From Siphonodentalium dalli (lineage: Eukaryota > Mollusca > Scaphopoda > Gadilida > Siphonodentaliidae): a DNA stretch of 64,000 nucleotides. This document shows, in pieces, positions 43,701 to 58,700 of this stretch; positions within the stretch are counted from its first letter, which is position 1, and each line of letters starts with the position of its first letter. The position numbers and the translations under genes are program-made. The notes below the pieces were generated by a model. It was not told the DNA's origin. It was given only the letters and a program-made list of their open reading frames with translations, and did no database searches. The stretch spans positions 252,092,484-252,156,483 of the forward strand of contig CP136064.1 of the NCBI GenBank assembly GCA_032622095.1, written 5' to 3'.

Positions 43701-46700
43701 ATACTAAATGGATTCTCCCATTGAGTAAAAAAAGTACACATGGGAATTGTCCATTATTTATTTGGAGGGATGTTCAGATGATAAAAGCAGATGACAGACA
43801 GACAAAAAGCTATTACAAGTGCAGAAAGACTCATATTCATTGGTTGGAAATGTTCAGATAATAAGTTGAACAACTACTAGTATGGTAATTTGGTGAACTT
43901 ATTTTCTGAACATTTTCGAAGGGAACTACTCATCAATGAGTAGTTATTATAGTAAGGGTTAACCCTTTACCCAACAGAAGGGCCCTGTGCCAATGCATTC
44001 TCTTATATATGCGAGTCGACCATAGGTCGCCTCGCATATATAAGAGAATGCATTGGCTTAACACATTACAAATTATAAAATTGTTAAAGAATGTAAGAAA
44101 AATGGTAAAAAGTGTTAAAAAAAGATTTTTTTTAGGCCAATGCATTCTCTTATATATGCGAGGCGACCTATGGTCGACTCGTATATATAAGAGAATGCAT
44201 TGGCACAGGGCATAACTGTAACTATCACAATGTGGTCAAGGAGCCGGTTCCAATGATATCCATATTTGTATGGTTCTATTGAGACAGACCGAAGATATTT
44301 TAGGCTGTTGAAGCTTTATTTGGCCGGTTTTGGCCGGTTTGTTGGGTAAAGGGTTAAAGAAGTTGACTTTAGCCAAAGTTATATCTGACTATTGGATTAT
44401 AGTGTAGTTGTTTTCTATAGATAACAAAATTAAATTGAAGCAAGTACTTGGGATAATTCTCATTTGGGAACTTTCTTCTTTGATGATATATGATGAACCT
44501 CTGCAGTTCATAAAGAGAACAGATAGTAAATTTTGGAGAAATACTGGATAAAAGTCAATGTATAGAAACATTGAAATAACCATAAATAATTGGTGAGTTT
44601 TAACTAAATAATATCAAAATTGAAAGTTTTTTACTTTATGCCCAAATTAGCAATATAGAGAGGGAGAGGAGAGTGGTTGGGTGCAAAGCGCCCGGGATGG
44701 TCGAAAAGATTGAATGATCTTCTCCTTCCCCCCATTCTAGCAATATAAATTTCAAGTTACCTTTTATATCTCTGGTAAACATGTGCTCCGAGGTAAAAAC
44801 ATTTATTTTGACAAAATTTGTCTTTCTACAGAGGAATTTTGTGTCAATACTACCAGTAAAGTTTCGATTATTATGAGCTATTATCGTAATATGAAATATT
44901 TTACTATTCATTTCTTTAGGAAATGACTTTTGCAGTAAATAATTTTGGGTCACCTGTTTTCAAGGCATGCTAATACTTCCTGCTCCATAATTTTTGTATC
45001 TATTTAGATCTTAACTTGCTTAAGACAGCAGGTACAAAACAATTCAACCTGGTAATTATAGCCTCAGAAATATGGTTCCAATTATTCAGCATACCCCGTC
45101 TGTAATATCCAGGTTTGAGCTGTATTCCTTTATAAAATCCAGATTCCTTTTTGATAAATAAAACATAGAAATCAGTTCACTGAATGTGTTCACCATGCAC
45201 ACTCAATAGGAAGGAATTTATGAGCTGGGAATCGATCAGAAATCACACAGTATATCCATCCATGGTAGAACAGGGAATTCCTATACTAGTCCACATAACA
45301 GAACACAAACAATCACAAACACAAGTCAGCAGAATAGGTGTTCAAATCAATGTAAATGGCCATGTTTATTCTAGATAATACAGGATTTTATAAAAGCATT
45401 ATTTAGAAACTAATCCCGTTCCATAAATCTGTGCGAATACTGTGGCATAATCAAAGGATATGGAACATTAGACAGGGTACTATACAAAAAACACCAACAA
45501 GTGATTTGCCCAGCCGTCACAATAGATTTAATATCATATGCCAGTTTTAATGGATTATCAAACTAAGAAACCCCAATCACACTGTGACTCGAACCATGTG
45601 TTGTGCGCATTATTGGTTACTTAAATGTTTTAATATAATAAATCAATATTTCCAGTACACAAAATGTGTTTTAGTGCACAGTATGAAGTTTGCTGTGTAA
45701 ATCTCAAGAGGTCTGATTTCACAGGGAAAATTAATCCCATTTATCAAAGGTAGTGATGTACGACACATAAATCAATACAGCTGTTTAGATTTCCCCACCC
45801 TAAATTGGAAATTGGATCAGTCAGCAAAGGGGAAAATTGTAAAAATAATCAACTTAAAGAGAGATTATAAGCTCATGTTTATTTTAGACCATTAAAAATA
45901 AATACCTATACCTATGTTCTAAGTGCAATTATAAAGGCCTGCATATAATTCATAATGATGCATAACCTATTTTTAGGTCACCTGGTTTGTGCTTAGGTAA
46001 CCCATAGGATACCAGAAGAGTTTCACAAACTGTTATAATAACTACAACTGGTATTATCAACTACTAATGTGCAACACTAGTAATTTAGAATGTCACATTT
46101 TGGGACTTGATTGAGCAATAATTAAGATGAGAATCAGCGATCGCGAGACCTACAGAAAACTTTGGCGAAACAAATTTTTTTGTTTGCAGAATTTTCATTT
46201 TAGGTAACCTCCAGGCGAATTGAATGGTAGTTTGCCTCAAATGTTCAAGCCTGATTATATGCGGGAAAATTTAATGAAGGATTGGGAGGCCTTTTATTTT
46301 CACATTATCTAAGATTTATAGAAATTTATGGATCTCTAGAGACAGTTTTATGGAATCAAATGTAAAAATTTCCAAGCAGTTATATTGAACAGAATTTTCA
46401 GCTCTGGATAATAAGATGGACTTTTGAGCTTTTTGGAAATTCTAGTCAATGTTGCAAATTCAAATATTTGAGGATTTCTTCTTCGCCGGATGATGAGGAA
46501 TTTGTCTGAGAACATAGTATTTTTAAAAAGAGGTTGCTCCGCCAGTGCTGGCATACCCCCACAATGCAAATTCAACTAGAGGTGTGACTGTCCCAATGGG
46601 ACTACGGATACCCCCCCTGTTTTTAAAATACTAAGATGTTTCACATGTCAGTAAACATTTAGTCAAAATAATGAAATAACAGTTCCCATTGCAGGTGTAC

Positions 46701-49700
46701 AACCATAACCCTAATCTTAAACCTATTGACCAAAAAATGTAGGAATAAAAGCTTGGACAAAATTATGTATGTTGCGAAAAAAATTATAAGTCGAAAAAGG
46801 GGAATAACTCCACACAAAATATGTCGGACAGACGTCATAATCGCAGGTGCACAGGTTCCCATGGTACTAAATATCAGTGCCAAGATTAAAAAACATTGAC
46901 CGAAAATTGTAGGAATAAAAGCTCGGACAAAATTATGCATGTTGCAAAAAAAGTTTCCAAGTCGAAAAAGGGGGATAACTCCACCAAAAAATGTCGGACA
47001 GACATCATAATTGCAGGTGCACAAGTTCCCATGGTACAAAATATCTGTGCCACGTTTTTAAAAAATTGACCGAAAAATGTAGGAATAAAAGCTCGGACAA
47101 ACGTATACATGTTGCGAAAATTTTCTAAGTCGAAATAGGGGGGATAACTCCACCAAAAAAAGTCCGACAGACTTCATAATCGCAGGTGCACAGGTTCCCA
47201 ATGGTGGTTGATGTCTGTGCCAAGTTTCACGGAAATTGATAAAAAAACGACTGAGAAAAACTCCGGATAAAATTTGTGTCCACGGACGGACGGACGGACA
47301 AGCTGACTCCAGTATACCCCCCCTAACTTCGTTGCGGGGGGGTATAAAAATGGGCAGTTAGTAATCGAAATACTGAAGTGACCAGCCGCAAGCAACTTGC
47401 ACACAAAAATTTATTGAAATTGGTTCATATTTGTTGGAGTTATCAAGTTGGATAGAAAGAAATTGTGAAAAAAATCACATATGTATAAATGAAACTGGTT
47501 TTAACAGAAAAATTGTCCTTCCAAAGCGAGTGAAGTTAAAAAAAAATTCTAAAAATAGAATGTCACCATCTCGCATTTCGCAACATTTTTGAAGCGTCCA
47601 CTTATCCACTGTGTATACATCAGAAAATCATGTGGCCTACTAGATTGACCAATGAGAATAGAGATCTACTAACAGGAGATGAGGAAATAGTAGGTTCACA
47701 TTGGCTGACACCAACCCCATATTAACCCTTTCAGTGCCAAGTCCGATTTTTGTATCAACCCACATTTCCTTGATCATTTTTCAAATTTATTGATTATAAT
47801 AATGTGAACATTGATGTAAAGAGCTCTAAGAGCTCTTTCCATCAATGTATCACATTATTATAATCAATAAAGGAATATTTGTCGGAAAGCATTTTCTACG
47901 AAATTAAAAACATTGTACGTACCTTGTACCTATACCTGCATAAATTAATTATCAAACTCATTTGTTTCAAGTTTTCTGGTGATGTTCATTGCTTGAGTGT
48001 GTTGATGTTCTACGTCCATGGCGCGTCACTGTGACATTACATAATTTAATAGCCATTGGGGGTACGTTTAGATTACCAGAATCTAATAAACTTCATACTG
48101 GTAATTCAATTTCTCACATGGAAAGCATGATAAAACCGTTAAAGGACTCTTAGTTGCCAGCTACAGTGTCATGTGAAGCTCAGCGAGATAAATATCAACC
48201 TCACTCGATATTAATCTCACTTCGCCACACATGATACTGTATCCGGCAACTACTCACCCTGTAACTTATAGTATTAGGCACCAGATGGCTCAGTATGATG
48301 TGTTCATTGTTTCCTGTTCAAATTATCATGTCTTATCAAAATCAGTGCCTGTCAAAATGACAGACACCAAATGGATGGTGGCTGTCATTTTCTTGGCAGT
48401 GTCTGTCAAAATTATGTGCTGTCAATTGTTCTCATATTTAATTTTCATGTGATAAATAATGCTTCAATACTATGTAAAATAATCTTCTGTGACCTTAAAT
48501 ATTGACTCTCAGTGCTACTGCTACCATCCTGCTTTGTTTTTAATAGAAATTTGTCGATCCATCAACCCAAGATCTATTAAAGTCCTTTCAAATTTCGATT
48601 TCTTTGACTTCGGAGATGCAGTATTTGCATTTTAAAGTGGGTAACAACTAACAACCACTTTTTTTTAATTTTTTTTTTTATAATATTTTTATTGAATAAC
48701 ATTTGAACATACGTATACATAGCTAATACACAAGTTACATCTAAAGAATGCATTAATATGCAGACACACGACTATCGCTCTGTCTTGCGCTCTCTACAGA
48801 CATACCAGCTTTCATACGTGACTTACATACAATCCCGACTGAGGCCACAACCCCTTTCTTGTCTGCCTCGAATTGCAACCACCGAACAAGATTGTGCTCC
48901 GGCAACTCGAAATCCATTTGTGAACTGTGGTTACTTTTACTGTTCGACCAGTGATCCCCCATTTCATTAAATACTGCTTTAAACTGCCGTACATCTACCG
49001 TACTGCTAGACAAGGAGTACAGGGATTTTTTGTTTCTTAATTCTTATTTCAAAAATCGTATAAATGACCTTGATTTATAACGGAAGTGTTAAAAAGTGAA
49101 CGGTAAGCCAATAATTACGAACCGCACTTTAAAAGAAACGAAACTTCCGAGTTGCTGACGCGATTCAATAACAACGCGATATCTGATATAGTCATAAGAA
49201 ACTACATGATACATTCACGTATCCAGATTTGCAAAGAAGCAAAAACTTGACAGAAATGTCTTATCCAGTTATATTTTATCTGATGGGAGTAGAAATATGC
49301 TGTCGGACAAAATTTCCGACCAAACGCAAATTGTGTTTGTCAAAGCTGTTTTGGTGACTGTCATTGACCGTGACCAACCACTTATTTCAAGCCTTGTCGC
49401 CAACACAATTGGAATGGCACATTGAGATGTCTCTCAACTCAGATCAAGCTTGAAAATCCGTCCTATTCAGTACCAGTTTGTACCCATGTCAGCGTTTGAA
49501 CCCACTACCACAGGTATCCATGGCATTACACCTCGGCTACATGCAGGGACATCCTTAAAATACTTTTCATTTCTCCAGAGAAATATCCATGCTGCCATGG
49601 TTATTATGTACCGTTACCAAATGAATCATTTTGCTAATAACTACTGAAAATATCCAACAGAGTTTACAATAACAAAAATAAATATTCCTATCTCTATCCA

Positions 49701-52700
49701 GACAGTTTCCATCAAATTCATAACAAGAAGTTGCACCTCCTGTGATGGCATACCCTCATTATGCCAATTGAAATCTCTGGAGAGATTAATAATTGATAGT
49801 CTGCACAGACAGACAAAAATTTTAATATTTCCAGATAAACAAAGTAGGATAACAGTTACTGTAGAATGGAAAATGTGAATGTTATTTGGTCCTCAATAGC
49901 ATTTGAAAGCAGTCATGATGCTGAACCTCCATATCAAATTTCAACAACGTTCTAACTTGAGGTGCGAAGTAACTTTTAAAAACATTTTGTACACCAGAGT
50001 TACACGGCATTCTTATTATATATAAGGTGGTGTCAGCCACATGTCACAGGGTCACAAGTCACATATTTAGAGAAACACATTATGAGATATCAGACAGCTA
50101 AAAGACCCGGCCAATATTTCAGCCTACCTTGATATTGTGTTGATAGTCGGTATGCAAGGAGGACAATGTTGATAAAAGTGGTTAAATAGTAGCTGATAGA
50201 TCACGGCATTTTATGCTGGGGTTTTGGCTATCCAGAAGTTATTATGACAACATAATCATGGCACCAATAAGGATGCAAGAAAATCAACCTGCCTATATTT
50301 TTTCTTTTCTATATATTTCTTTTTATATAATGTTTCTGTAGTCCATACATACAACCTAAGAATACCTGTGTCGTTTGGACTATTTTGTTGGCTGTTTCAT
50401 ATGCTGTTTCACAACTAATGCTGTCAAATAACGTTTATATGCAGAATTTCGATTTTGGAAAACCCACCTGGCTGTGTTGATCGAGCGCATATGTATTACA
50501 TGTATAAACATTGTGGGAACTTCTTTCGTGAACAGGAAACATAATATACAACATTGTTTGTGTGGAGTACACATTAGAAAATGTTGATAAAAGATAAACA
50601 TTTTTCACCAAGAATATAATTATCATATACAGGGTTTCCGCCAGGCCGTCTGCGGGTCCGTCCCACGGACCCATTCCCCCGCCGGTCGTTGCATGAAATC
50701 CCGCTCATACACAAATAAATGACGTTATTAAAAACTTATTCAGTCTTGTCTGTGTCGACAGGCTATATATCTACACTTATTTTCATTAATATTGACAAAA
50801 TGAAATTGACACAGTCCATCTCCCGAAAAAACAATAAGAATAGCACGCAAATACATTGGAGCAAAACATCAAAGGCGGCAAACATCAAAGGCGGAAAACA
50901 TCAATGCCATCAGAATAAGCTGAGCAGGACTCCGTGCGGTATGCCGAATTGCTTGAACTTCAAGTGCGCCAGCTGCAGACTTATTTCGTCAGCAAATCGG
51001 TGCCATAAATGGGTCTGTTGTTTTATGTCGCGTTCAGTTCCAGGAAACCACAGAATTATTGCTGAGCATGTTGCAATAATATGGCCGTAGACAATGGTTC
51101 CGATTGTTGTCGACATCAACAAGATTTGTAAATAACTGTTGGAAACTTTAGGAATGGTCCTCGGAAAGTGAATTTAGTGGCGCTAGTCTGCTAGCATCAC
51201 CAAATTCGCCTTCTGTGGAGTTAATTCTTGAATATTAAAATACATTTTCCAAGCTCTTGAATTCCTTAGGTTTCCGACCCCATCCGGAAAACGCTTGATT
51301 CCCTTCAAACCATGGGGAAAAAGTCACGAATATTTGCCCAATAGAGCAATTGTAAGATCATTATAAATTAGTTCTAATTATTATAAAATAGAATTTCCAA
51401 TTACACAAGGGGAGACTCAAGCTGAAAGTCCGAGTTTAGTCCCCTGCTAGCTTAGCAAGGGGACTGAATTTTTTTTTAGGAAGAGTGGTAACGTCGGAAG
51501 AGCTATACTCGTCCTTGACCTCGGTTAACAGTATGGCGCGCATCTATACTCACAAATCGACTCCACCCACCTCGCATGTACAATTTTACTTATATATCAG
51601 GATGTTCCACCCACTTTGGTGTTCTAAAAACCACCAGAAAGAGATCCGTTAATTAGTTTAATATAACGTGACTTCAATTCTGGGGTGAAGGTCAGAGTAT
51701 AGCTCTTGCGATGTTACCCCGCCACCCTGTTTTGCAGCTTGGGGAGACTAGCGATGTAGCACTCTGATACCAGTTTGACCTTTGCACTGGCCTCCACATT
51801 GCACCAAAGATTTCATGTCTGTCCAAATTCCTAAGATTTCAGTAAATCACCTTTAAAAAAAATGCTGGGTGCTTAGTCCAACAATGCACATTTTTGCGAG
51901 CACCGTTTACAGAAGGACACTGGTTGACACCCTCGTTCGTTTCTGAAGGCACCGTCCACCGTCGTGATTGTGTTGGTAGGAAAACTTTGCTACCATCCAT
52001 CGTTAGCCGATTAGATGTGACATGCTGATGGCGTGTGCATGTGTATTTCTCCGTGTCTCAGATGCATGGAACTGGCATTTCTGCCACTGTTGTAAAACGG
52101 AACATTTCGTTATGAATGTGTGAACCATGGTCGCTCCCACCGAACTGTGCCCCCCCCCCCCCCCCCCCCCCACCACCCAGGACCGGACCCATTTATTTTT
52201 CCCTAGCGGAAACCCTGTCATATAGTCAAACTTCGTTGAGTCGAACATTGGTAACTCGAAAAACCTCACTGAAGTCAAAGTCATTGCTTGGTTCTAGCTG
52301 AGCTCGTGTGCAAAGTCAATAAAAAAAACATGGTTAAGTCGATGGTGGATAAGTCGAAATTTCTGCTTAAGTCGAAACTAAATTTGGGCCCACCAGACAA
52401 CAGCTTATAAAACTAATTACCATGATTAAGACGAAATGCCATCAGTGATGCATCTGATTATCACTAGGTGTGCTTTCATTCAATTGCCATAAAAAGCTGT
52501 GAGGTGTGATTGCAAGTTTCCCAAAGTTTATTTAGCATATTAATGAGGTGCCTGCATGTGTCAATTTCCACAAGTGTTCACATGGTATCATATGAAATGA
52601 AAAATCATATCTAAACTGCCTGATATAGAGAATAATTTAATTCACTAAAGTCCTCCAAAGACAGAAAAAATGTTCCAAACAAAGAAATGCGCCATACATC

Positions 52701-55700
52701 TGACAACAGAAAAATCAAATGGATGTTAAAAGCATCGAAAACTATCAAAGTCAGTTCCATGCAGTCCTAATTTTAGTAAATAACATTCAGTGTAACCACT
52801 TCCGGTTCTGTGTTTTAATTATATTATTTAATAAATACTCATAACAAGGATCCTCTGACAGCGGAAAATAGTTGTTGTCGGGTCAAAATTTATTTGCAGG
52901 TTTCAAATTTTGGGTCACCGAGTGGTCAAAATGGTTAAGTCGAACACATGGTTAACTCAAAATAATCCAATGGTCCCTTGCGATTCGAATTAACGAAGTT
53001 TGACTGAATAATGTTTGAGATTTAACCAACAAACTGTCATCTTGACAATATTAAGTGTCTAACAATAATGGTTACTGAGAGTTATTAATAATGAAAATAA
53101 GAACAAAATCATATATATTTTCATGTACTTGTTGATGATTGTTAAATTGTTTAATAGAATTTTCTTTTCTTTCGCATGAATCCACTTCAAAAGCCTTTAT
53201 ATAATAAGTACCTTTAAAGACATATTATGACTAAATCGGATGCGTGAAATTGATGTTAGTATTCCGCCGCTATGCCAACTGGAGGAATGTAGCAATCTAC
53301 TAACATCGCCGAAAATCTCAAAGAAACCGACAGTATATCACTTCATAGAAAATTTCATCTGAACTACGCTTAATTGTAAATATTTACTTCTTGGTTCGGG
53401 ACGCAACTATCAGCGATAAACGAACAAAAACAATTTCACCATCAAGAGACACTGCAATTAATTAATATATGAGACTTTGGTGTATATGTTGTCAATTTGG
53501 ATATCATATTTGCAAAAATAACTAATATGAACTAGATTGTTTCTATGTGAGCACCCTACCAAAGTTTTTCACATCATTTTAATAGATTGCATCTGTATGG
53601 CTTAATTCTATTACATTTACTATCTCAAATACAATTGACTTACTTTTGAGCATCACATGCTAATGGTCAAGCTATGTTGTATATCATACTCAAACTACAT
53701 GTATATACTTTATTTTGTCAGTCAGGTTGAAACATTAATTAACTGTTCAACAACTACAGTAATGCCCTAAATAATTGACTCCTTAACCACAGCAGAATTA
53801 TTGGTAATTTTTCAGGATTCAGTTGGAAATATGGCTTGTTGCCATTCACCGGAAAGCTCTCACTGAGAGCTTTCCGATGAATGGCAACAAGCCATATTTC
53901 CAACTAAATCCTGAAAAGTTACCCATAATTCTGCTGTGGTTAATGAGTCGATTATTTAGGACATTACTGTACGTACTCTGCATACTCCCTAAGACAAAAA
54001 AAATGTGACCAAATGTATGATGCAGAATATAATATGACACTAACCAGTTTGAAGTCCTCCTCAAATTTCCTCAATACGAGGCACTGTGCTAGTTTTCGTT
54101 CGTGTTTCTCCCAAAACTCCTCAAATTTCTTCTCAGCATCTTCTAACTGCATTAACAACCTATAATCACAAAAATATCCCGATTATTAACCCTTTAATGA
54201 TGGAAGCTGTGCTGGTGCAGTATTAAAGATCCTGTGCAAGTGCATTCTCTTTTTTGCTTGTCTCCCATAGGGAGCAGCGCATATATAAGAGAATGCACTG
54301 GGTTACATGGTCAAGGTATATATTGTTAGGCCAATGTATTCTCATTATATATGCGAGGTTCCCTATGTGAGACTCACATAAAAACGAGACTGAATTGGCA
54401 CAGGGTTTTTGCAAATATTCAGGAAGCTCTAGTAACTGGAATGGTTGATATTCAAATAATCTTGCCCAAAACAAGCCCCATAAAGGGCTGTCAGGCCACC
54501 CATCATCCTGTGGCTTTATTTGCCAGGTGACTTTTATAGAAATTTTATTTTGGGAACAACCAATTAAACCAAACTTTGCTTCCAACTGTCTATGTTGTTA
54601 ATATATTTGATTTGATACCTGAATAATCGGCAAATTTTAAGTCGAGAAAGGGGCATAACTCTGAGAAATGGTTGGACCGAACACAAGATCAAACTTGAAA
54701 TGAATTTTCATACAAAATTTTAAAGCTATCGGATAATCATAATTGAGTTAATTATCATCTGGACAACAAAACAATCACCAAATTCTAATTCGAAAAGGGG
54801 CATAACTCTGACAGAAATGGTTGGATCGGATCCAAATCTGAACTTGATTGAGCCTTTCTAATATGAAGGCCACACACCAAGCTGCATCAAATTCTGTCAA
54901 ATACTATTCAAGTTATCATCCGGACAACAAACGTTTCAGACAGACACAAAGATAGTCGCCCAATATTTTTGTTAATTATGAGTGCTTGTCAAATTATCAT
55001 AGGAGAAGACTTACAAAAAAGGCCACAATAGGCTTGTTGTCTCATCCCATTCCAATCACCCATAATCATCCATTAGCATTTTGTTCAAATATTAATCTGT
55101 TTTTGTATTGGGAAAAAATATTGTTTTGCACCAAATTACCACGGTGCCTGTAATTAGTACCCACCCCCCCCCCCCCCCCCCAGGCCAGAGTTTGCAAAGA
55201 ATAAATATTAGGACAATCTGATAAACCTGTTTCACAGTCTGCAAACTTAATTACACTCATACTGACATATACTGAGTCTATTGCAGTAATGTCAAAATGT
55301 CATTTCTCAGACAAGTGCAGGCTTAATCCCACCAATTACATCACATCACGTAACGCTAATCTTTTTGATTGGACAATCTTATCATGGGGCTACTAATAGT
55401 AAGTTCTGATTGGAGCTACTGATGTGAAATTCCACTGTTCAGGAAATAGATAGTCTATGATAGGAAATCAGACCCACTAGTATATGTGGGTCTGTAGTTA
55501 TATAACTAATAGACTTCCTGTTGCACAGCTTCAAGTGAAATATTAACAAATGAGGCTTCAAATTTCTAACTGATGAAAATAAGTTAGTATTAATTAAAAC
55601 CCATGTAACAATTTGCCTGTGTTCATGATAAATTAAATAGCTGTTGTTTATGTTTGACTATTATTACAGAAAGTGTACATTTATGGATCTGTATCAAACC

Positions 55701-58700
55701 TGTTAAGTTTTGTAAATGGCCATCCGGGAGATTTTAGCAGGAGGTATGCCCAAATATGCTCATGAATGTCATGTTAAATAAAACTAGAGGGGTGACTGTC
55801 CCAATGGGACTAAGGATACCCCCAGTGTTTTTAAAATACTAAGATGTTTCACATGTCAGTAAACATATAGTTAAAATAATAAAATAACAGTTCCCATTGC
55901 AGGTGCACAACCCTAACCCTAATCTTAAACCTATATATATTGACTGAAAAATGTAGGAATAAAAGCTCAGAAAAAATTATGCATGTTGCGAAAATGTTCT
56001 AAGTCGAAAAAGGGGAATAACTCCACAAAAAGAAGTCGGACAGACATCATAATCGCAGGTGCACAGGTTCCCATGGTACTAAATATCAGTGCCAAGATTA
56101 AAAAACATTGACCTAAAAATGTAGGAATAAAAGCTCGGATAAAATTATGCATGTTGCAAAAACATTTCTAAGTCGAAAAAGGGGGATAACTCCACCAAAA
56201 AATGTCAGACAGACGTCATCATCGCAGGTGCACAGGTTCCCATGGTACTAAATATCTGTGCCAGCTAGGTTTAACAAAAATTGACCTAAAAATGTAGGAA
56301 TAAAAGCTCGGACAAAATTATACATGTTGCGAAAATGTTCTAAGTCAAAAAAGGGGGGATAACTCCACCAAAGTCCGACAGACGTCATAATCGCAGGTGC
56401 AGAGTTTCCCATGGTGTTGATGTCTGTGCCAAGTTTCATGGAAATAGACCAAAAAACGACTGAGAAAAACTCCAGACAAATTTGTGTCCACAGACGGACG
56501 ACGGAAGGAAGGACAAGCTGATTCCAGTATACCCCCCAACAATTCGTTGCGGGGGGTATAAAAAATTAATTTAATTTCATCTTTTTATATATGATGAAGA
56601 TTATGAGCTTCAATTTGTGTTTATTTTATAAATATATATATCTAAACAAAACAGTAATGAAAACAGAGCTCTATACAGCTAATGTGAAATACATGCATGT
56701 TATACAACATAATACAACGCTTTGAACAGCTGAGAAATAATAGTCATATTTGAGCGTGGCTGTGGCTAAAAGACATGCGCATTAGAATGCTACAGCGGCC
56801 AGGGAAATAAACACATCCTGTTAAAAAAATAGAGTTTTCCCCCTTCTTGTGTTTACAATGTCATGTCAGTCATTTTTCACATTTGCGGTCACCTGTGAAG
56901 TGTCCGTGTTTATTTTCATACATCATGACACAATCATGGCTTTAGGAGAGTGTGAAAATCAATTAAGGTTGTCACCCTGCAGATCTGCACTGTCCATTAT
57001 ACCGACGAAAATCGGATGTATTTATTGGGGCCATGCGGGAGAAATTGTATGGTGCTTATCCGTATTTGGGGTTTTTCACTATGGCAGTCCGGGAGTCTAA
57101 CGGACAATCCTTGAAACTAATCATCTCTGATCTGTAATGAACAGTTTACAGCATTAGAGTTCTCTCCCATTGCTCAGAAATTTAAGAATTCAACAGATCT
57201 TTACACAGTTTTATGTTTAACAAACTTCTACACAACTCAGTGCATTTGTCGGAATGATAGTGAATAAACTCAAAATGCCCGTGTCCGTCTGGACAACATA
57301 AAACCACCATCTTAACAGTGGCAGAGAGTCACCAAATTTATCCTCTGGGAAACTCATTCTGCATGGCCTCATCTGCTATATAGACCTCGACACAGATTTA
57401 CATTCCCAGATGTTGAAGATGGTGAAGTACACCCATTGGGCACCTTGATTATGCATTGTATCATCTCCCAATTTTGGGATATAGAGAAAGTAAACTAAAG
57501 AAGAAAAATAGACTTTCAAAAGAAGTTTCAGGCTTAAATTTTTTTTTTAAATTTAATTTGACAATAAAGTCACTTTCCGGAAGATGAGACCTTTAAGCAG
57601 AATGAGGTACCCAATGGTGAATTTAGTGATGCTAGCCCATTGTGTGGGGTACCATCACTAAATTCACCCTATGGGGACCTCATTCTGCAAATGTCCGGCA
57701 CCATATTTTGACGCCTGCCGATTGGACTCTAATGACCATCTGCATATACATATTGTATACCAGAAAATAATTACATCGGACCCATGAGCTCACTAATAGC
57801 AGGTTTTGAAGGCCAGATATTAGCTTTTAACCCTTTCAAGGCAGGACCTGCGCTGGTGCAGCATTAAAGATCTTGTGCCAATACATTCTCTTATATATTC
57901 GAGTCTCCCACAGGGAGCCTTGCATATATAAGAGAATGCACTGGCTTACAGGTCAAGATTGTTAGGCAAATGTATTCTCTTATATATGTGAGGCTCCCTA
58001 TGGGAGGATGACATATATAAGAGAATACATTGGCACAGGGTTTTCGCAAAATTTCAGGAAGCTCCAGTCATGGAAGGGTTAAAAGAGGAAGTTATAAATA
58101 CACTTTAAATTTTTGTCAGATTAGCAAAGATTCTGATCATCGTCTCTTTTAAAGAGCGTCCATGCTTACCTTACCCAAAAGTGATAGATAATAAAGAGCA
58201 TTCTCAAATATGCCTGTGTGATACGAATAATGGTGATTTTCGTGATGCCGCTGATTGACGAATGGCGGTGATTGCAAGTATTCATTTTTTTTTGTCTGGT
58301 ATAAGCGAAAAATTGGCTTAGAAAATTAGTAATTAGTTGGTGTCAAATCGGACAGTGGATTTTTAAGAAATGAGAAAATTATATATTAGTCACCTCTGTA
58401 TAACAATTGTATGACAAACTGACTCGATTGGAGTTTGAGGATTATCTCCCTTGATACATGCTAATAATGATAAACCATTTGGTCGAGCACTGTTAAGGTC
58501 TTCCACCAATGCTGCCTTCTCCATAATATTTTCCTTGATGATGGCATCTGTGCCATCCACTGTATTTGGAGGCTCTGTTTCACGGAACTTAGTCACCATG
58601 TTATGAAGCGCTACTGCAATTTGTTCAATGTTTGAAGCATACTTTTCTACAGCCTGAAAAATTAAGAACATTGCATGGTTATATAAAAAAACTTTCTGGG

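Noticed and set aside
46659-47404. Several 75-126 codon minus frames ([14 protein letters not shown] type)
   Set aside because: They are repeats of the family F units, seen again at 55967-56542.
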